Positions 1-5,366 of a stretch of DNA of 5,907 nucleotides are shown in pieces. The notes under the pieces were generated by a model, which saw only the letters and a list, made by a program, of their open reading frames with translations, had not been told where the DNA came from and ran no database searches. A program made the translations under genes and the position numbers. Source of the DNA: Oscillospiraceae bacterium (GTDB lineage Bacteria > Bacillota > Clostridia > Oscillospirales > Ruminococcaceae); contig JAGAKC010000140.1 in the NCBI GenBank assembly GCA_017848155.1, positions 1-5,907 on the forward strand. The letters are read 5' to 3'. Every line of letters starts with the position of its first letter. Within the stretch, counting starts at the first letter, position 1.

Positions 1-257
1 CGGTAATCGGCGAGGACGAGCTTTCCGAGAACGACCGTGCCTACATGGCTTTCGGCAGGCTGTTCGAGGACAACTTCCTGAATCAGGGATTTGATGAGAA
101 CAGAAGCATGAACGATACGCTGGAGCTTGGATGGGATCTGCTTTGCTCGCTTCCGAGAAACGAGCTCGACAGGATCGACGATAAGCTGCTTGAGGAGAAA
201 TACGACCCGAAAAGGGCAGAGCGCTTCAGCAAGGTCGTGGATGAACAGGCTGAGTAA
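1..257 (+). CDS. atpB: V/A-type ATP synthase subunit B, C-terminal end (5' partial)
   Basis: This is the last 84 codons of the non-catalytic B subunit (NtpB/AtpB) of the V/A-type rotary ATPase. The B subunit alternates with catalytic A subunits in the cytoplasmic V1 head. The gene is cut by the window edge, and the reading frame starts at base 3. The visible part matches the helical C-terminal domain of the family: an acidic stretch VIGEDELSENDR, the phrase NQGFDENRSMNDTLELGWDLL, then LPRNELDRI. The nucleotide-binding core lies outside the window. After the family-typical end there is a charged tail of about 15 residues (YDPKRAERFSKVVDEQAE), slightly longer than I expect. The stop lies 33 bases before the D-subunit start, so the two genes are co-transcribed. 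The family call is secure; whether the enzyme pumps H+ or Na+ cannot be read from this fragment. Confidence 0.93.
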   Translation, partial: VIGEDELSENDRAYMAFGRLFEDNFLNQGFDENRSMNDTLELGWDLLCSLPRNELDRIDDKLLEEKYDPKRAERFSKVVDEQAE

Positions 258-276
258 GCCTTGCTATACTGAACGG

Positions 277-284
277 AAAGGAGG
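277..284 (+). promoter_or_regulatory. Ribosome binding site of atpD
   Basis: AAAGGAGG lies 6 bases before the GTG at 291. It fixes that non-ATG codon as the start of the D subunit; no ATG in frame is nearby. Confidence 0.85.
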
Positions 285-290
285 GTCATC

Positions 291-905
291 GTGGCAGAAC
301 AGATATTTCCCACCAAAGGTAATCTGATAAAGGCGAAGCGTTCGCTTAAGCAGGCCAGGATGGGATATGAGCTGATGGACAGGAAGCGTAATATCCTGAT
401 ACGTGAGATGGTGCAGCTGACCGATTCGGCAAAGGCGCTGCGTGAGAGCATAGACGATACCTATTCCGCAGCATACAGTGCGCTGCAGCGTGCGAACATC
501 TCCATGGGTCTTGTCAGCGATATCGCAGAGTCGTTTCCTGTGGACGATTCGCTTTCGCTGTCGGTACGAAGCGTAATGGGAGTGGAGCTTCCGAAGCTCG
601 TTTCCGAAAAGAGGGAGCCGAATATGTGCTACAGCATGACCCGCACCAATTCGAGCTTTGACGCAGCATATATCAGCTTCACAAGGGCAAAGGAGCTTAC
701 AGTACAGCTTGCGGAGATAGAAAACAGTATCTACCGCCTTGCCATCGCCATAAAAAAGACGCAGAAGCGTGCGAATGCCCTTAAGAATATCATGATACCA
801 AAGTTTGACAGCATGGTGCGCTTTATCACCAATGCCCTTGAAGAAAAGGAGCGTGAGGAATTCTCACGCCAGAAGGTGATAAAGAGAGCCAAGCTGAAAA
901 AATGA
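291..905 (+). CDS. atpD: V/A-type ATP synthase subunit D
   Basis: This is the central-shaft D subunit (NtpD/AtpD) of the V/A-type ATPase. It runs through the A3B3 head and passes rotation to the membrane ring. The 204-residue product is the usual size. It begins with the family signature MAEQIFPTKGNLIKAKRSLKQA, followed by a long, highly charged helix (YELMDRKRNILIREM). A middle region comes next, then a second long helix near the C-terminus (RANALKNIMIPKFDSMVRFI, about residues 160-180) that should pair with the first as the antiparallel coiled-coil shaft. The protein ends in a lysine-rich tail. Translation starts at GTG behind a strong ribosome site. D is commonly at or near the end of clostridial V-ATPase operons. 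Here a strong hairpin follows the stop within 8 bases, which fits it being the last gene. Confidence 0.95.
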   Translation: MAEQIFPTKGNLIKAKRSLKQARMGYELMDRKRNILIREMVQLTDSAKALRESIDDTYSAAYSALQRANISMGLVSDIAESFPVDDSLSLSVRSVMGVELPKLVSEKREPNMCYSMTRTNSSFDAAYISFTRAKELTVQLAEIENSIYRLAIAIKKTQKRANALKNIMIPKFDSMVRFITNALEEKEREEFSRQKVIKRAKLKK

Positions 906-912
906 CAAACAC

Positions 913-944
913 ATATCCCCCGTGAGCTTATTCACGGGGGATAT
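913..944. terminator. Bidirectional hairpin terminator between convergent units
   Basis: A perfect 13-bp inverted repeat: left arm ATATCCCCCGTGA (913-925), loop GCTTAT, right arm TCACGGGGGATAT (932-944). It begins 7 bases after the atpD stop and lies 23 bases beyond the stop of the minus-strand UPF0210 gene. The T-rich tail is modest on the plus strand (TCTTGTTATC). On the minus strand a run of six T follows about ten bases after the stem. It most likely ends transcription from both sides. Confidence 0.85.
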
Positions 945-967
945 TCTTGTTATCATATAGTCTTTTA

Positions 968-2326
968 TCAGTTCTTCAGACTCTGCATGGGGGCAGGTAT
1001 CCTGCCGCCACGGCTGATGAATTTTGAAGAGGAGTACTTGTTTATCTTCATTACGGGGCCGCTTCCGAAAAGTCCGCCGAATTCCAGCATGTCGCCTTCC
1101 TTCATTCCGATGGCAGGGATAACACGTACTGCGGTGGTCTTGCTGTTTACCATGCCGATGGCAGCCTCGTCAGCGATGATGGCGGAGATAGTGTCCACGG
1201 GTGTGTCGCCGGGGATACAGATCATATCAAGACCTACAGAGCAAACAGCGGTCATTGCTTCCAGCTTGTCGAGGGAGAGGGAGCCGCATACGGCTGCGTC
1301 GATCATGCCTGCGTCCTCGGATACGGGAATGAATGCGCCCGAAAGTCCGCCTACGTGAGAGGAAGCCATTACGCCGCCCTTCTTGACAGCGTCGTTCAGC
1401 ATTGCAAGACATGCGGTCGTGCCGTGTGTGCCGCAGCTTTCAAGTCCTATCTCCTCAAGGATATGTGCAACGGAGTCGCCCACCGCAGGTGTGGGAGCCA
1501 GCGACAGATCGACGATACCAAAGGGTACGCCAAGTCTGCGGCTTGCTTCTGTACCTACCAGCTGACCCATACGTGTGATCTTGAATGCGGTCTTTTTGAT
1601 GATGTCAGCGATCTCGGTCATGTTTGCTTCGGGGTGCTTTGCGATGGCTGCCCTTACAACGCCGGGACCTGAAACGCCCACGTTTATTTCAGTGTCGTAT
1701 TCGCCCACGCCGTGGAATGCGCCTGCCATAAAGGGGTTGTCCTCGGGAGCGTTGCAGAATACAACGATCTTTGCCGCACCGAAGCAGAAGTTGTCCTTTG
1801 TCGCCTCGGCAGCGTCGTATACTACCTTGCCCATCATGGAAACTGCGTCCATGTTGATACCTGCCTTTGTGGAGCCGATATTAACGGAGGAGCATACGTT
1901 GGAGGTCTCAGCCATAGCCTCGGGGATGGAGTTTATAAGCTCCAGATCGCCTGCCGCAAATCCCTTGTGCACCAGTGCGGAGTATCCGCCGATGTAGTTT
2001 ACGCCTGTGCCCTCGGCAACACGCTGAAGTGTCTTTGCGAACTTTACGGGGTTCTTGCTGCGTGTGGCAGCCGCAACGATGGATATGGGTGTAACGGATA
2101 TCCTCTTGTTGATTATCGGGATACCGTACTGCTTCTCTATGTCCTCGCCTGTCCTTACAAGGTTTTCAGCCTTGCGCATCATCTTTTCATAGATCCTGTC
2201 GCAGGCACGGTCCTCGTCGCTGTCGATACAATCAAGGAGTGAGATACCCATTGTGATGGTACGGATATCAAGATTCTCCTCCTGTATCATCTTTATCGTT
2301 TCAAGTATATCGCCTGAATTAAGCAT
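968..2326 (-). CDS. UPF0210 / DUF711 'PFL family' protein
   Basis: A 452-residue cytosolic protein of the UPF0210 (DUF711, 'PFL family') group, full length for the family (about 450). Its biochemical role is not established. The family name refers to a fold relationship with pyruvate formate-lyase, not to proven activity. Conserved glycine- and serine-rich blocks include [16 protein letters not shown] (residues 108-123), [19 protein letters not shown] (144-162), [14 protein letters not shown] (215-228), [16 protein letters not shown] (272-287), [20 protein letters not shown] (299-318) and [20 protein letters not shown] (322-341). I see no glycyl-radical motif of the RVxGY type near the C-terminus, no adjacent Cys-Cys pair and no activase gene nearby. 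A radical enzyme is therefore unlikely. There is no signal peptide or membrane segment. It starts at ATG behind AAGGAGA and lies 30 bases downstream of the ACT-domain gene. That pairing is typical of Firmicutes and suggests the ACT protein senses or regulates something for it. Family call firm; function unknown. Confidence 0.92.
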   Translation of the reverse strand: MLNSGDILETIKMIQEENLDIRTITMGISLLDCIDSDEDRACDRIYEKMMRKAENLVRTGEDIEKQYGIPIINKRISVTPISIVAAATRSKNPVKFAKTLQRVAEGTGVNYIGGYSALVHKGFAAGDLELINSIPEAMAETSNVCSSVNIGSTKAGINMDAVSMMGKVVYDAAEATKDNFCFGAAKIVVFCNAPEDNPFMAGAFHGVGEYDTEINVGVSGPGVVRAAIAKHPEANMTEIADIIKKTAFKITRMGQLVGTEASRRLGVPFGIVDLSLAPTPAVGDSVAHILEEIGLESCGTHGTTACLAMLNDAVKKGGVMASSHVGGLSGAFIPVSEDAGMIDAAVCGSLSLDKLEAMTAVCSVGLDMICIPGDTPVDTISAIIADEAAIGMVNSKTTAVRVIPAIGMKEGDMLEFGGLFGSGPVMKINKYSSSKFISRGGRIPAPMQSLKN

Positions 2327-2335
2327 TATGTATTA

Positions 2336-2342
2336 TCTCCTT
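2336..2342 (-). promoter_or_regulatory. Ribosome binding site of the UPF0210 gene
   Basis: On the minus strand AAGGAGA ends 9 bases before the ATG at 2326. It supports that start and gives the second gene of the unit its own initiation site. Confidence 0.75.
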
Positions 2343-2356
2343 AAGTTTCTTTGTTA

Positions 2357-2626
2357 TCAGATCCTGTGCATTGCGTTGAAGATGTCCTCGTGCATCACGT
2401 GCACCTGAAGTCCCATCTCGTTGCCTGCCTTTGTCAGTTTGTCCGCAAGATCAACGTAGTCGATGGTAAGCTCTGATATCTCTATCATCATCGTCATTGC
2501 GAAAAGGTCCTGCATGATGGTCTGGGTAACGTCCATTACGTTTGCCCTGCATTCAGCGCAGATACCGCTCACCTTTGCCAGAATACCTACTGTGTCCTTA
2601 CCGATTACAGCTACAACTGCTCTCAT
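2357..2626 (-). CDS. Small ACT-domain protein (UPF0237 family)
   Basis: An 89-residue protein that is almost entirely one ACT domain, the small-molecule-binding regulatory fold often specific for amino acids. It opens directly with strand 1 and the ligand-loop signature: MRAVVAVIGKDTVGILAKVSGICAE (residues 1-25), in which D11, G14 and I15 match the usual D-x-x-G-I pattern. NVMDVTQTIMQDLFAMTMMIEI (29-50) follows as strands 2-3, and QVHVMHEDIFNAMHRI closes the protein, the usual end for UPF0237. The ORF stays open upstream to 2893. The true start is the ATG at 2626, because AGGAGG lies 8 bases before it and the upstream extension has no family similarity and crosses the promoter. It is the first gene of a minus-strand unit with UPF0210. 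Stand-alone ACT proteins usually dimerise; the ligand cannot be told from the sequence. Family call firm, function unknown. Confidence 0.92.
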   Translation of the reverse strand: MRAVVAVIGKDTVGILAKVSGICAECRANVMDVTQTIMQDLFAMTMMIEISELTIDYVDLADKLTKAGNEMGLQVHVMHEDIFNAMHRI

Positions 2627-2634
2627 TGTTTGTT

Positions 2635-2640
2635 CCTCCT
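2635..2640 (-). promoter_or_regulatory. Ribosome binding site of the ACT-domain gene
   Basis: AGGAGG on the minus strand, 8 bases from the ATG at 2626. It decides the short 89-residue start over the longer open frame that runs to 2893. Confidence 0.88.
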
Positions 2641-2644
2641 GTTC

Positions 2645-2681
2645 TGCGGAGCGTACATATTGTATAAAATTTCCGTCCGCA
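2645..2681 (-). repeat. Inverted repeat TGCGGA / TCCGCA in the leader of the ACT gene
   Basis: TGCGGA at 2645-2650 and TCCGCA at 2676-2681 form a 6-bp stem with a 25-base loop in the minus-strand transcript. The stem ends 4 bases before the AGGAGG ribosome site. It is a GC island in an otherwise AT-rich leader. It could be a weak RNA stem affecting initiation or part of a protein-binding site; neither is proven. Confidence 0.4.
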
Positions 2682-2708
2682 CGCCTTGATTTTTTATATT
2701 TCTTATCT

Positions 2709-2737
2709 ATTATACTAAAAAAATCAGAAAAAGTAAA
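2709..2737 (-). promoter_or_regulatory. Sigma-A-type promoter for the ACT/UPF0210 unit
   Basis: Read on the minus strand: -35 TTTACT (2737-2732, four of six consensus bases), a 17-base spacer, and a perfect -10 TATAAT (2714-2709). Transcription should begin near 2702, giving a leader of about 75 bases before the ATG at 2626. The region is AT-rich, so chance matches occur, but the perfect -10 and ideal spacing are good support. Confidence 0.72.
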
Positions 2738-2745
2738 TGTATTCA

Positions 2746-2774
2746 TAGACAAAAATGAAATTTTGTGATAAAAT
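2746..2774 (+). promoter_or_regulatory. Sigma-A-type promoter for the PHP-Lrp-aminotransferase-ispE unit
   Basis: -35 TAGACA (2746-2751, five of six), a 17-base spacer, and -10 TAAAAT (2769-2774, five of six) preceded by TGA, the extended -10 element. Transcription should start near 2781, giving a leader of about 88 bases before the TTG start at 2869. Its -35 lies back to back with that of the divergent promoter, only 8 bases away. Confidence 0.75.
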
Positions 2775-2788
2775 AATAAAAAACACGT

Positions 2789-2828
2789 CCGCAGAGTAAG
2801 ATTTATGTGTAAATTTTTGTTTCTGCGG
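2789..2828 (+). repeat. Inverted repeat CCGCAGA / TCTGCGG in the leader of the PHP gene
   Basis: CCGCAGA (2789-2795) and TCTGCGG (2822-2828) are perfect complements, extended by a G-T wobble inside and, after one mismatch, a G-C pair outside. The loop is about 26 bases and AT-rich, with a small ATTTA-TGTG-TAAAT hairpin inside (2801-2814). It lies downstream of the predicted start of transcription, so it would be in the mRNA leader. No T-run follows, so it is not an intrinsic terminator. An operator or a leader structure is possible. Confidence 0.45.
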
Positions 2829-2854
2829 TCATTTATAAAGAGAACATAAAGAAC

Positions 2855-2859
2855 AAGGA
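2855..2859 (+). promoter_or_regulatory. Ribosome binding site of the PHP gene
   Basis: AAGGA (followed by AGAGAGA) ends 9 bases before the TTG at 2869. It supports TTG as start: there is no ATG or GTG in frame between the in-frame stop at 2836 and the conserved HTH motif. Confidence 0.7.
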
Positions 2860-2868
2860 AGAGAGATA

Positions 2869-3696
2869 TTGAAAGAAAATACAAAGGAAACATTCATCCC
2901 CGCAGATATCCATACCCATTCCACGCTGTCGCATGACGGAAAGGACGCACCCGAGCTGCTTGCCGCACGTGCTTTTGAGCTTGGCATAAAGCATTTTGCG
3001 CTGACCGACCATATCGAGAATGAGAAGATGGACAGCTGGGATTTCTGGGGTGCGCTGGAGCGGTCATACGGGGTGTATCGTTCGCTGAAAGAGCAGTACG
3101 AGGGCCGTATGGAGGTGTACTACGGCGCAGAGCTTGGTCAGGCGCTGTACGACCTGCCGCAGGCGGAGCGTATACTTAAGGAGCATGATTTCGATTTCGT
3201 GCTCGGCTCCTGTCACCGCACCAAAAGCTATGCACGGATAGACCGTCTGCCCGATACGGATGAGGACAGATACCGCTGCCTTGACGAATATTTTGAGGAG
3301 CAGCTTGCTCTTGCGGAGTGGGGCGGCTTCTGTGCGCTGTCGCATCTTGATTTTCCGCTGCGCTTCATAAGCGGCGATGTGGGCGGTCACGATATCGACA
3401 TGTCACGCTATGACAGCATTATCAGCAGGATACTTGATGTCATCATAAAGAACGATATTGCGCTGGAGGTAAATTCCTCGGGCATACGCAAGGGACTTCA
3501 TGTCACCATGCCGTCGCCACGCTATGTGCAGCTCTACCATGACAAGGGCGGACGTATGATAACGGTCGGCTCGGACGCACATCGTGCATGCGAGGTGGGC
3601 GCAGATATTCCGCAGGCACTTTCCATGCTTCGTGGGATAGGATATAATGAGATATGCGTTTTCAGAAGAAAACAGCCTATATTTATACAAATCTAA
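2869..3696 (+). CDS. PHP-domain phosphoesterase, histidinol-phosphatase (HisJ/HisK-like) family
   Basis: A 275-residue protein of the PHP metallophosphatase superfamily, closest in layout to the HisJ/HisK histidinol-phosphate phosphatases of Firmicutes (about 270 residues). All metal-site motifs are present in order: H15-x-H17 with H22-D23, T46-D47-H48, E88 in GAELGQ, H116 in GSCHR, H159 in SHLD, N202 in EVNSSG, and D236/H238 in GSDAH. This is the complete trinuclear-metal ligand set, so an active enzyme is expected. There is no signal peptide; it should act in the cytosol. The natural substrate is uncertain, since PHP proteins of this type are often labelled histidinol-phosphatase without other his genes nearby, and none is seen here. 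It is the first gene of a plus-strand unit, 18 bases before an Lrp-family regulator. It starts at TTG, which is unusual but supported by the ribosome site and by the stop upstream. Confidence 0.88.
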   Translation: MKENTKETFIPADIHTHSTLSHDGKDAPELLAARAFELGIKHFALTDHIENEKMDSWDFWGALERSYGVYRSLKEQYEGRMEVYYGAELGQALYDLPQAERILKEHDFDFVLGSCHRTKSYARIDRLPDTDEDRYRCLDEYFEEQLALAEWGGFCALSHLDFPLRFISGDVGGHDIDMSRYDSIISRILDVIIKNDIALEVNSSGIRKGLHVTMPSPRYVQLYHDKGGRMITVGSDAHRACEVGADIPQALSMLRGIGYNEICVFRRKQPIFIQI

Positions 3697-3701
3697 TTTT
3701 C

Positions 3702-3707
3702 GGAGGA
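3702..3707 (+). promoter_or_regulatory. Ribosome binding site of the Lrp/AsnC-family gene
   Basis: GGAGGA lies 7 bases before the ATG at 3715, inside the 18-base gap after the PHP gene. Confidence 0.85.
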
Positions 3708-3714
3708 CAAAGCT

Positions 3715-4194
3715 ATGAACAAGCTGCTCGATCTTTTAAGACAGAATGCCAGACTGACCAATGCGGAGCTGGCGGCGATGCTCGGCACCACGGAGCAGGA
3801 TGTGGCGGCGCAGATAGCGAAGCTTGAGAGCGAAGGCAAGATAATGGGCTACACAGCCATCATAAATGAAGAGAGCGTTGATGAAACACGTGTCACCGCT
3901 ATCATAGAGATAAAGGTAGCTCCCATGAAGGGCAAGGGCTTCGACGACCTTGCGCATACCATCATGGAGTATGACGAGGTGGACAGCGTTTTCCTTTTAA
4001 GCGGCGCATATGACCTGTCCGTTACTGTTACGGGCACAAGCCTGCGTAAGGTAGCGCTTTTCGTGTCGGAAAGACTTTCCGCACTGGAGGGCGTCATCTC
4101 CACCGCAACACATTTTATCCTCAAGAGATACAAGGAGAAGGACCATGTTTTCAGCGAGGACACAACTGACGAAAGGAGCCTTGTATCCCCGTGA
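3715..4194 (+). CDS. Lrp/AsnC-family transcriptional regulator
   Basis: A 159-residue DNA-binding regulator, normal in size for the Lrp/AsnC group. Residues 1-50 form the AsnC-type helix-turn-helix (LLDLLRQNARLTNAELAAML, then a recognition helix near TTEQDVAAQIAKLESEGKI, then GYTAIIN). Residues 58-140 form the RAM/ACT-like effector domain, with VTAIIEIKV as the first strand, the family hallmark SGAYDLSVTVTG (96-107) and THFILKRYK as the closing strand. The N-terminus is slightly shorter than in E. coli Lrp and lacks the LDxxD lead-in, as in many clostridial members. These proteins oligomerise and usually respond to amino acids. The stop overlaps the aminotransferase start by 4 bases (GTGA). 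Firmicutes often pair an Lrp-family gene with a class I aminotransferase, so local control of amino-acid metabolism is likely. Its target sites and ligand are unknown; the divergent region at 2627-2868 is a candidate. Confidence 0.93.
   Translation: MNKLLDLLRQNARLTNAELAAMLGTTEQDVAAQIAKLESEGKIMGYTAIINEESVDETRVTAIIEIKVAPMKGKGFDDLAHTIMEYDEVDSVFLLSGAYDLSVTVTGTSLRKVALFVSERLSALEGVISTATHFILKRYKEKDHVFSEDTTDERSLVSP
4172..4178 (+). promoter_or_regulatory. Ribosome binding site of the aminotransferase gene
   Basis: AAAGGAG inside the end of the Lrp gene, 12 bases before the GTG at 4191. The spacing is longer than usual, so coupling to upstream translation through the GTGA overlap probably matters. Confidence 0.65.
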
Positions 4195-5366
4195 TAGATT
4201 ATGACAAGCTGATACCCGGGCGGATACAGGATATCCAGCCGTCGGGAATAAGAAAATTTTTCGACATCGCCCAGTCGGTGGAGGGAGTCATCTCTCTGTC
4301 GGTGGGTGAGCCTGATTTCAAGACGCCGTGGGCAGTGCGCAAGGAGGCTATACGCATCCTTGAAAAGGGCAGGACGGCATACACCGCAAACAGCGGACTT
4401 ATCGACTTAAGAAGAGCTATAGCCGATTATCTGAAGGAGTCGATACACACCGAATACGACCCTGAAAAGGAGATAATCGTCACCGTCGGCGGCTCGGAGG
4501 CTATCGACATGGCGCTGCGCACGCTGGTGGACGCAGGGGACGAGGTGCTCGTGCCCGAGCCGAGCTTTGTGTGCTACTCTCCGCTGGTGGCTGTATGCGG
4601 CGGCACTGCCGTGCCGATAGTGACAAGGCGTGAGGATAATTTCCGCCTTACCGCTGCGGCGCTGAAAGAGAAGATAACACCACGCACAAAGGCGCTGGTG
4701 CTGCCCTTCCCGAATAATCCCACGGGCGCTGTGATGCGCCGTGAGCATCTGGAGGAGATAGCAGAGGTGCTCCGTGGCACGGATATCATGGTGCTGTCTG
4801 ATGAGATATACTCTGAAATGACCTACAACGGCGCAAAGCATGTTTCCTTTGCGGAGCTTGACGGCATGCGTGAGCGCACCATCGTGATAAACGGCTTCTC
4901 CAAATCCTTTGCGATGACGGGATGGCGGCTCGGCTTTGCGGCAGGTCCGCAGCCTGTTATGAGGCAGATGCTGAAGCTGCATCAGTATTGCATCATGTCC
5001 AGTCCCACGGTGAGCCAGTATGCGGCTATAACGGCGCTGAGGAGCTGCCGTGACGAGGTGGATAAGATGGTGGAGGAGTACGATATGCGCCGCCGTCTGG
5101 TGGTAAAGGGCTTCAATGACATGGGTCTTGACTGCTTTGAGCCTGAGGGTGCGTTTTACGTATTTCCCTGCATAAAGTCCACGGGAATGTCCAGTGCGGA
5201 ATTCTGCGAAAGGCTGATATACGACAAGAAGGTGGCTGTGGTGCCCGGAAGCGCATTCGGCGCAAGCGGCGAGGGCTTTGTAAGAGTGTCCTATGCTTAT
5301 TCGGTGCAGCATCTTACCACGGCGCTTGGTCGCATCAAGGATTTCCTTAAGGAGATAGAGAAGTGA
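4191..5366 (+). CDS. Class I/II PLP-dependent aminotransferase (aspartate/aromatic type)
   Basis: A 391-residue fold-type I aminotransferase, full length. Seen in order: SLSVGEPDFKTP (36-46), YTANSGLIDLRRAIADYL (64-81), the cofactor-phosphate loop VGGSEAIDMAL (99-109), EPSFVCYSPLV (123-133), FPNNPTGAV (173-181, with the PLP-contacting Asn), LSDEIYSEM (202-210, with D204 for the pyridine nitrogen and Y207), NGFSKSFAMTGWRLGF (234-249, with Schiff-base lysine K238 and phosphate ligand R246), and EGFVRVSYA (361-369, with R365 for the substrate carboxylate). It moves amino groups between amino acids and 2-oxo acids in the cytosol. The GEPDF-TP opening fits the AspC-gamma/PatA-like branch rather than HisC, but the exact substrates cannot be fixed. 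It starts at GTG, overlapping the Lrp gene by 4 bases, and its stop overlaps ispE by 4 bases. An ATG at 4201 is out of frame. Confidence 0.93.
   Translation: MIDYDKLIPGRIQDIQPSGIRKFFDIAQSVEGVISLSVGEPDFKTPWAVRKEAIRILEKGRTAYTANSGLIDLRRAIADYLKESIHTEYDPEKEIIVTVGGSEAIDMALRTLVDAGDEVLVPEPSFVCYSPLVAVCGGTAVPIVTRREDNFRLTAAALKEKITPRTKALVLPFPNNPTGAVMRREHLEEIAEVLRGTDIMVLSDEIYSEMTYNGAKHVSFAELDGMRERTIVINGFSKSFAMTGWRLGFAAGPQPVMRQMLKLHQYCIMSSPTVSQYAAITALRSCRDEVDKMVEEYDMRRRLVVKGFNDMGLDCFEPEGAFYVFPCIKSTGMSSAEFCERLIYDKKVAVVPGSAFGASGEGFVRVSYAYSVQHLTTALGRIKDFLKEIEK
5349..5354 (+). promoter_or_regulatory. Ribosome binding site of ispE
   Basis: AAGGAG lies 8 bases before the GTG at 5363, inside the last codons of the aminotransferase. 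It supports the overlapping GTG start. Confidence 0.8.

Larger units (their letters stand above)
2627..2868. other. Divergent intergenic control region
   Basis: A 242-base AT-rich stretch between the ACT gene (minus) and the PHP gene (plus). It contains two back-to-back promoters, both leaders, both ribosome sites, and several CCGCA/TGCGG elements (2645, 2676, 2789, 2822). No small ORF with a ribosome site and no tRNA-like or known riboswitch pattern was recognised in it. Confidence 0.8.

Noticed and set aside
83..451. A minus-strand frame opposite the ATP synthase genes, with a serine-rich translation
   Set aside because: It spans the atpB/atpD junction opposite two clear genes, and the low-complexity Ser/Leu content is a frame artefact.
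1712..2242. A 176-residue plus-strand frame, and others opposite UPF0210 (987-1358, 1355-1672, 1575-1997)
   Set aside because: They are antisense shadows of a full-length conserved gene, with no ribosome site or family resemblance.
2789..2828. An intrinsic terminator or attenuator in the PHP leader
   Set aside because: The 7-bp stem has a large loop and no following T-run, so it does not fit an intrinsic terminator. It is kept only as an inverted repeat.
2627..2893. A longer ACT-domain protein of 178 residues with an apparently hydrophobic N-terminus
   Set aside because: The extension would cross the promoter and both leaders and overlap the start of the PHP gene. The AGGAGG site and the family start both point to ATG at 2626.
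2869..3696. The PHP protein as a DNA polymerase X/III PHP domain
   Set aside because: It is a stand-alone protein of 275 residues with the HisJ/HisK-style motif order and no polymerase domain.
4407..5312. A 301-residue open frame on the minus strand opposite the aminotransferase
   Set aside because: The translation is rich in His, Arg and Leu with no recognisable domain. It lies opposite a gene with complete catalytic motifs, and codon bias explains the lack of stops.
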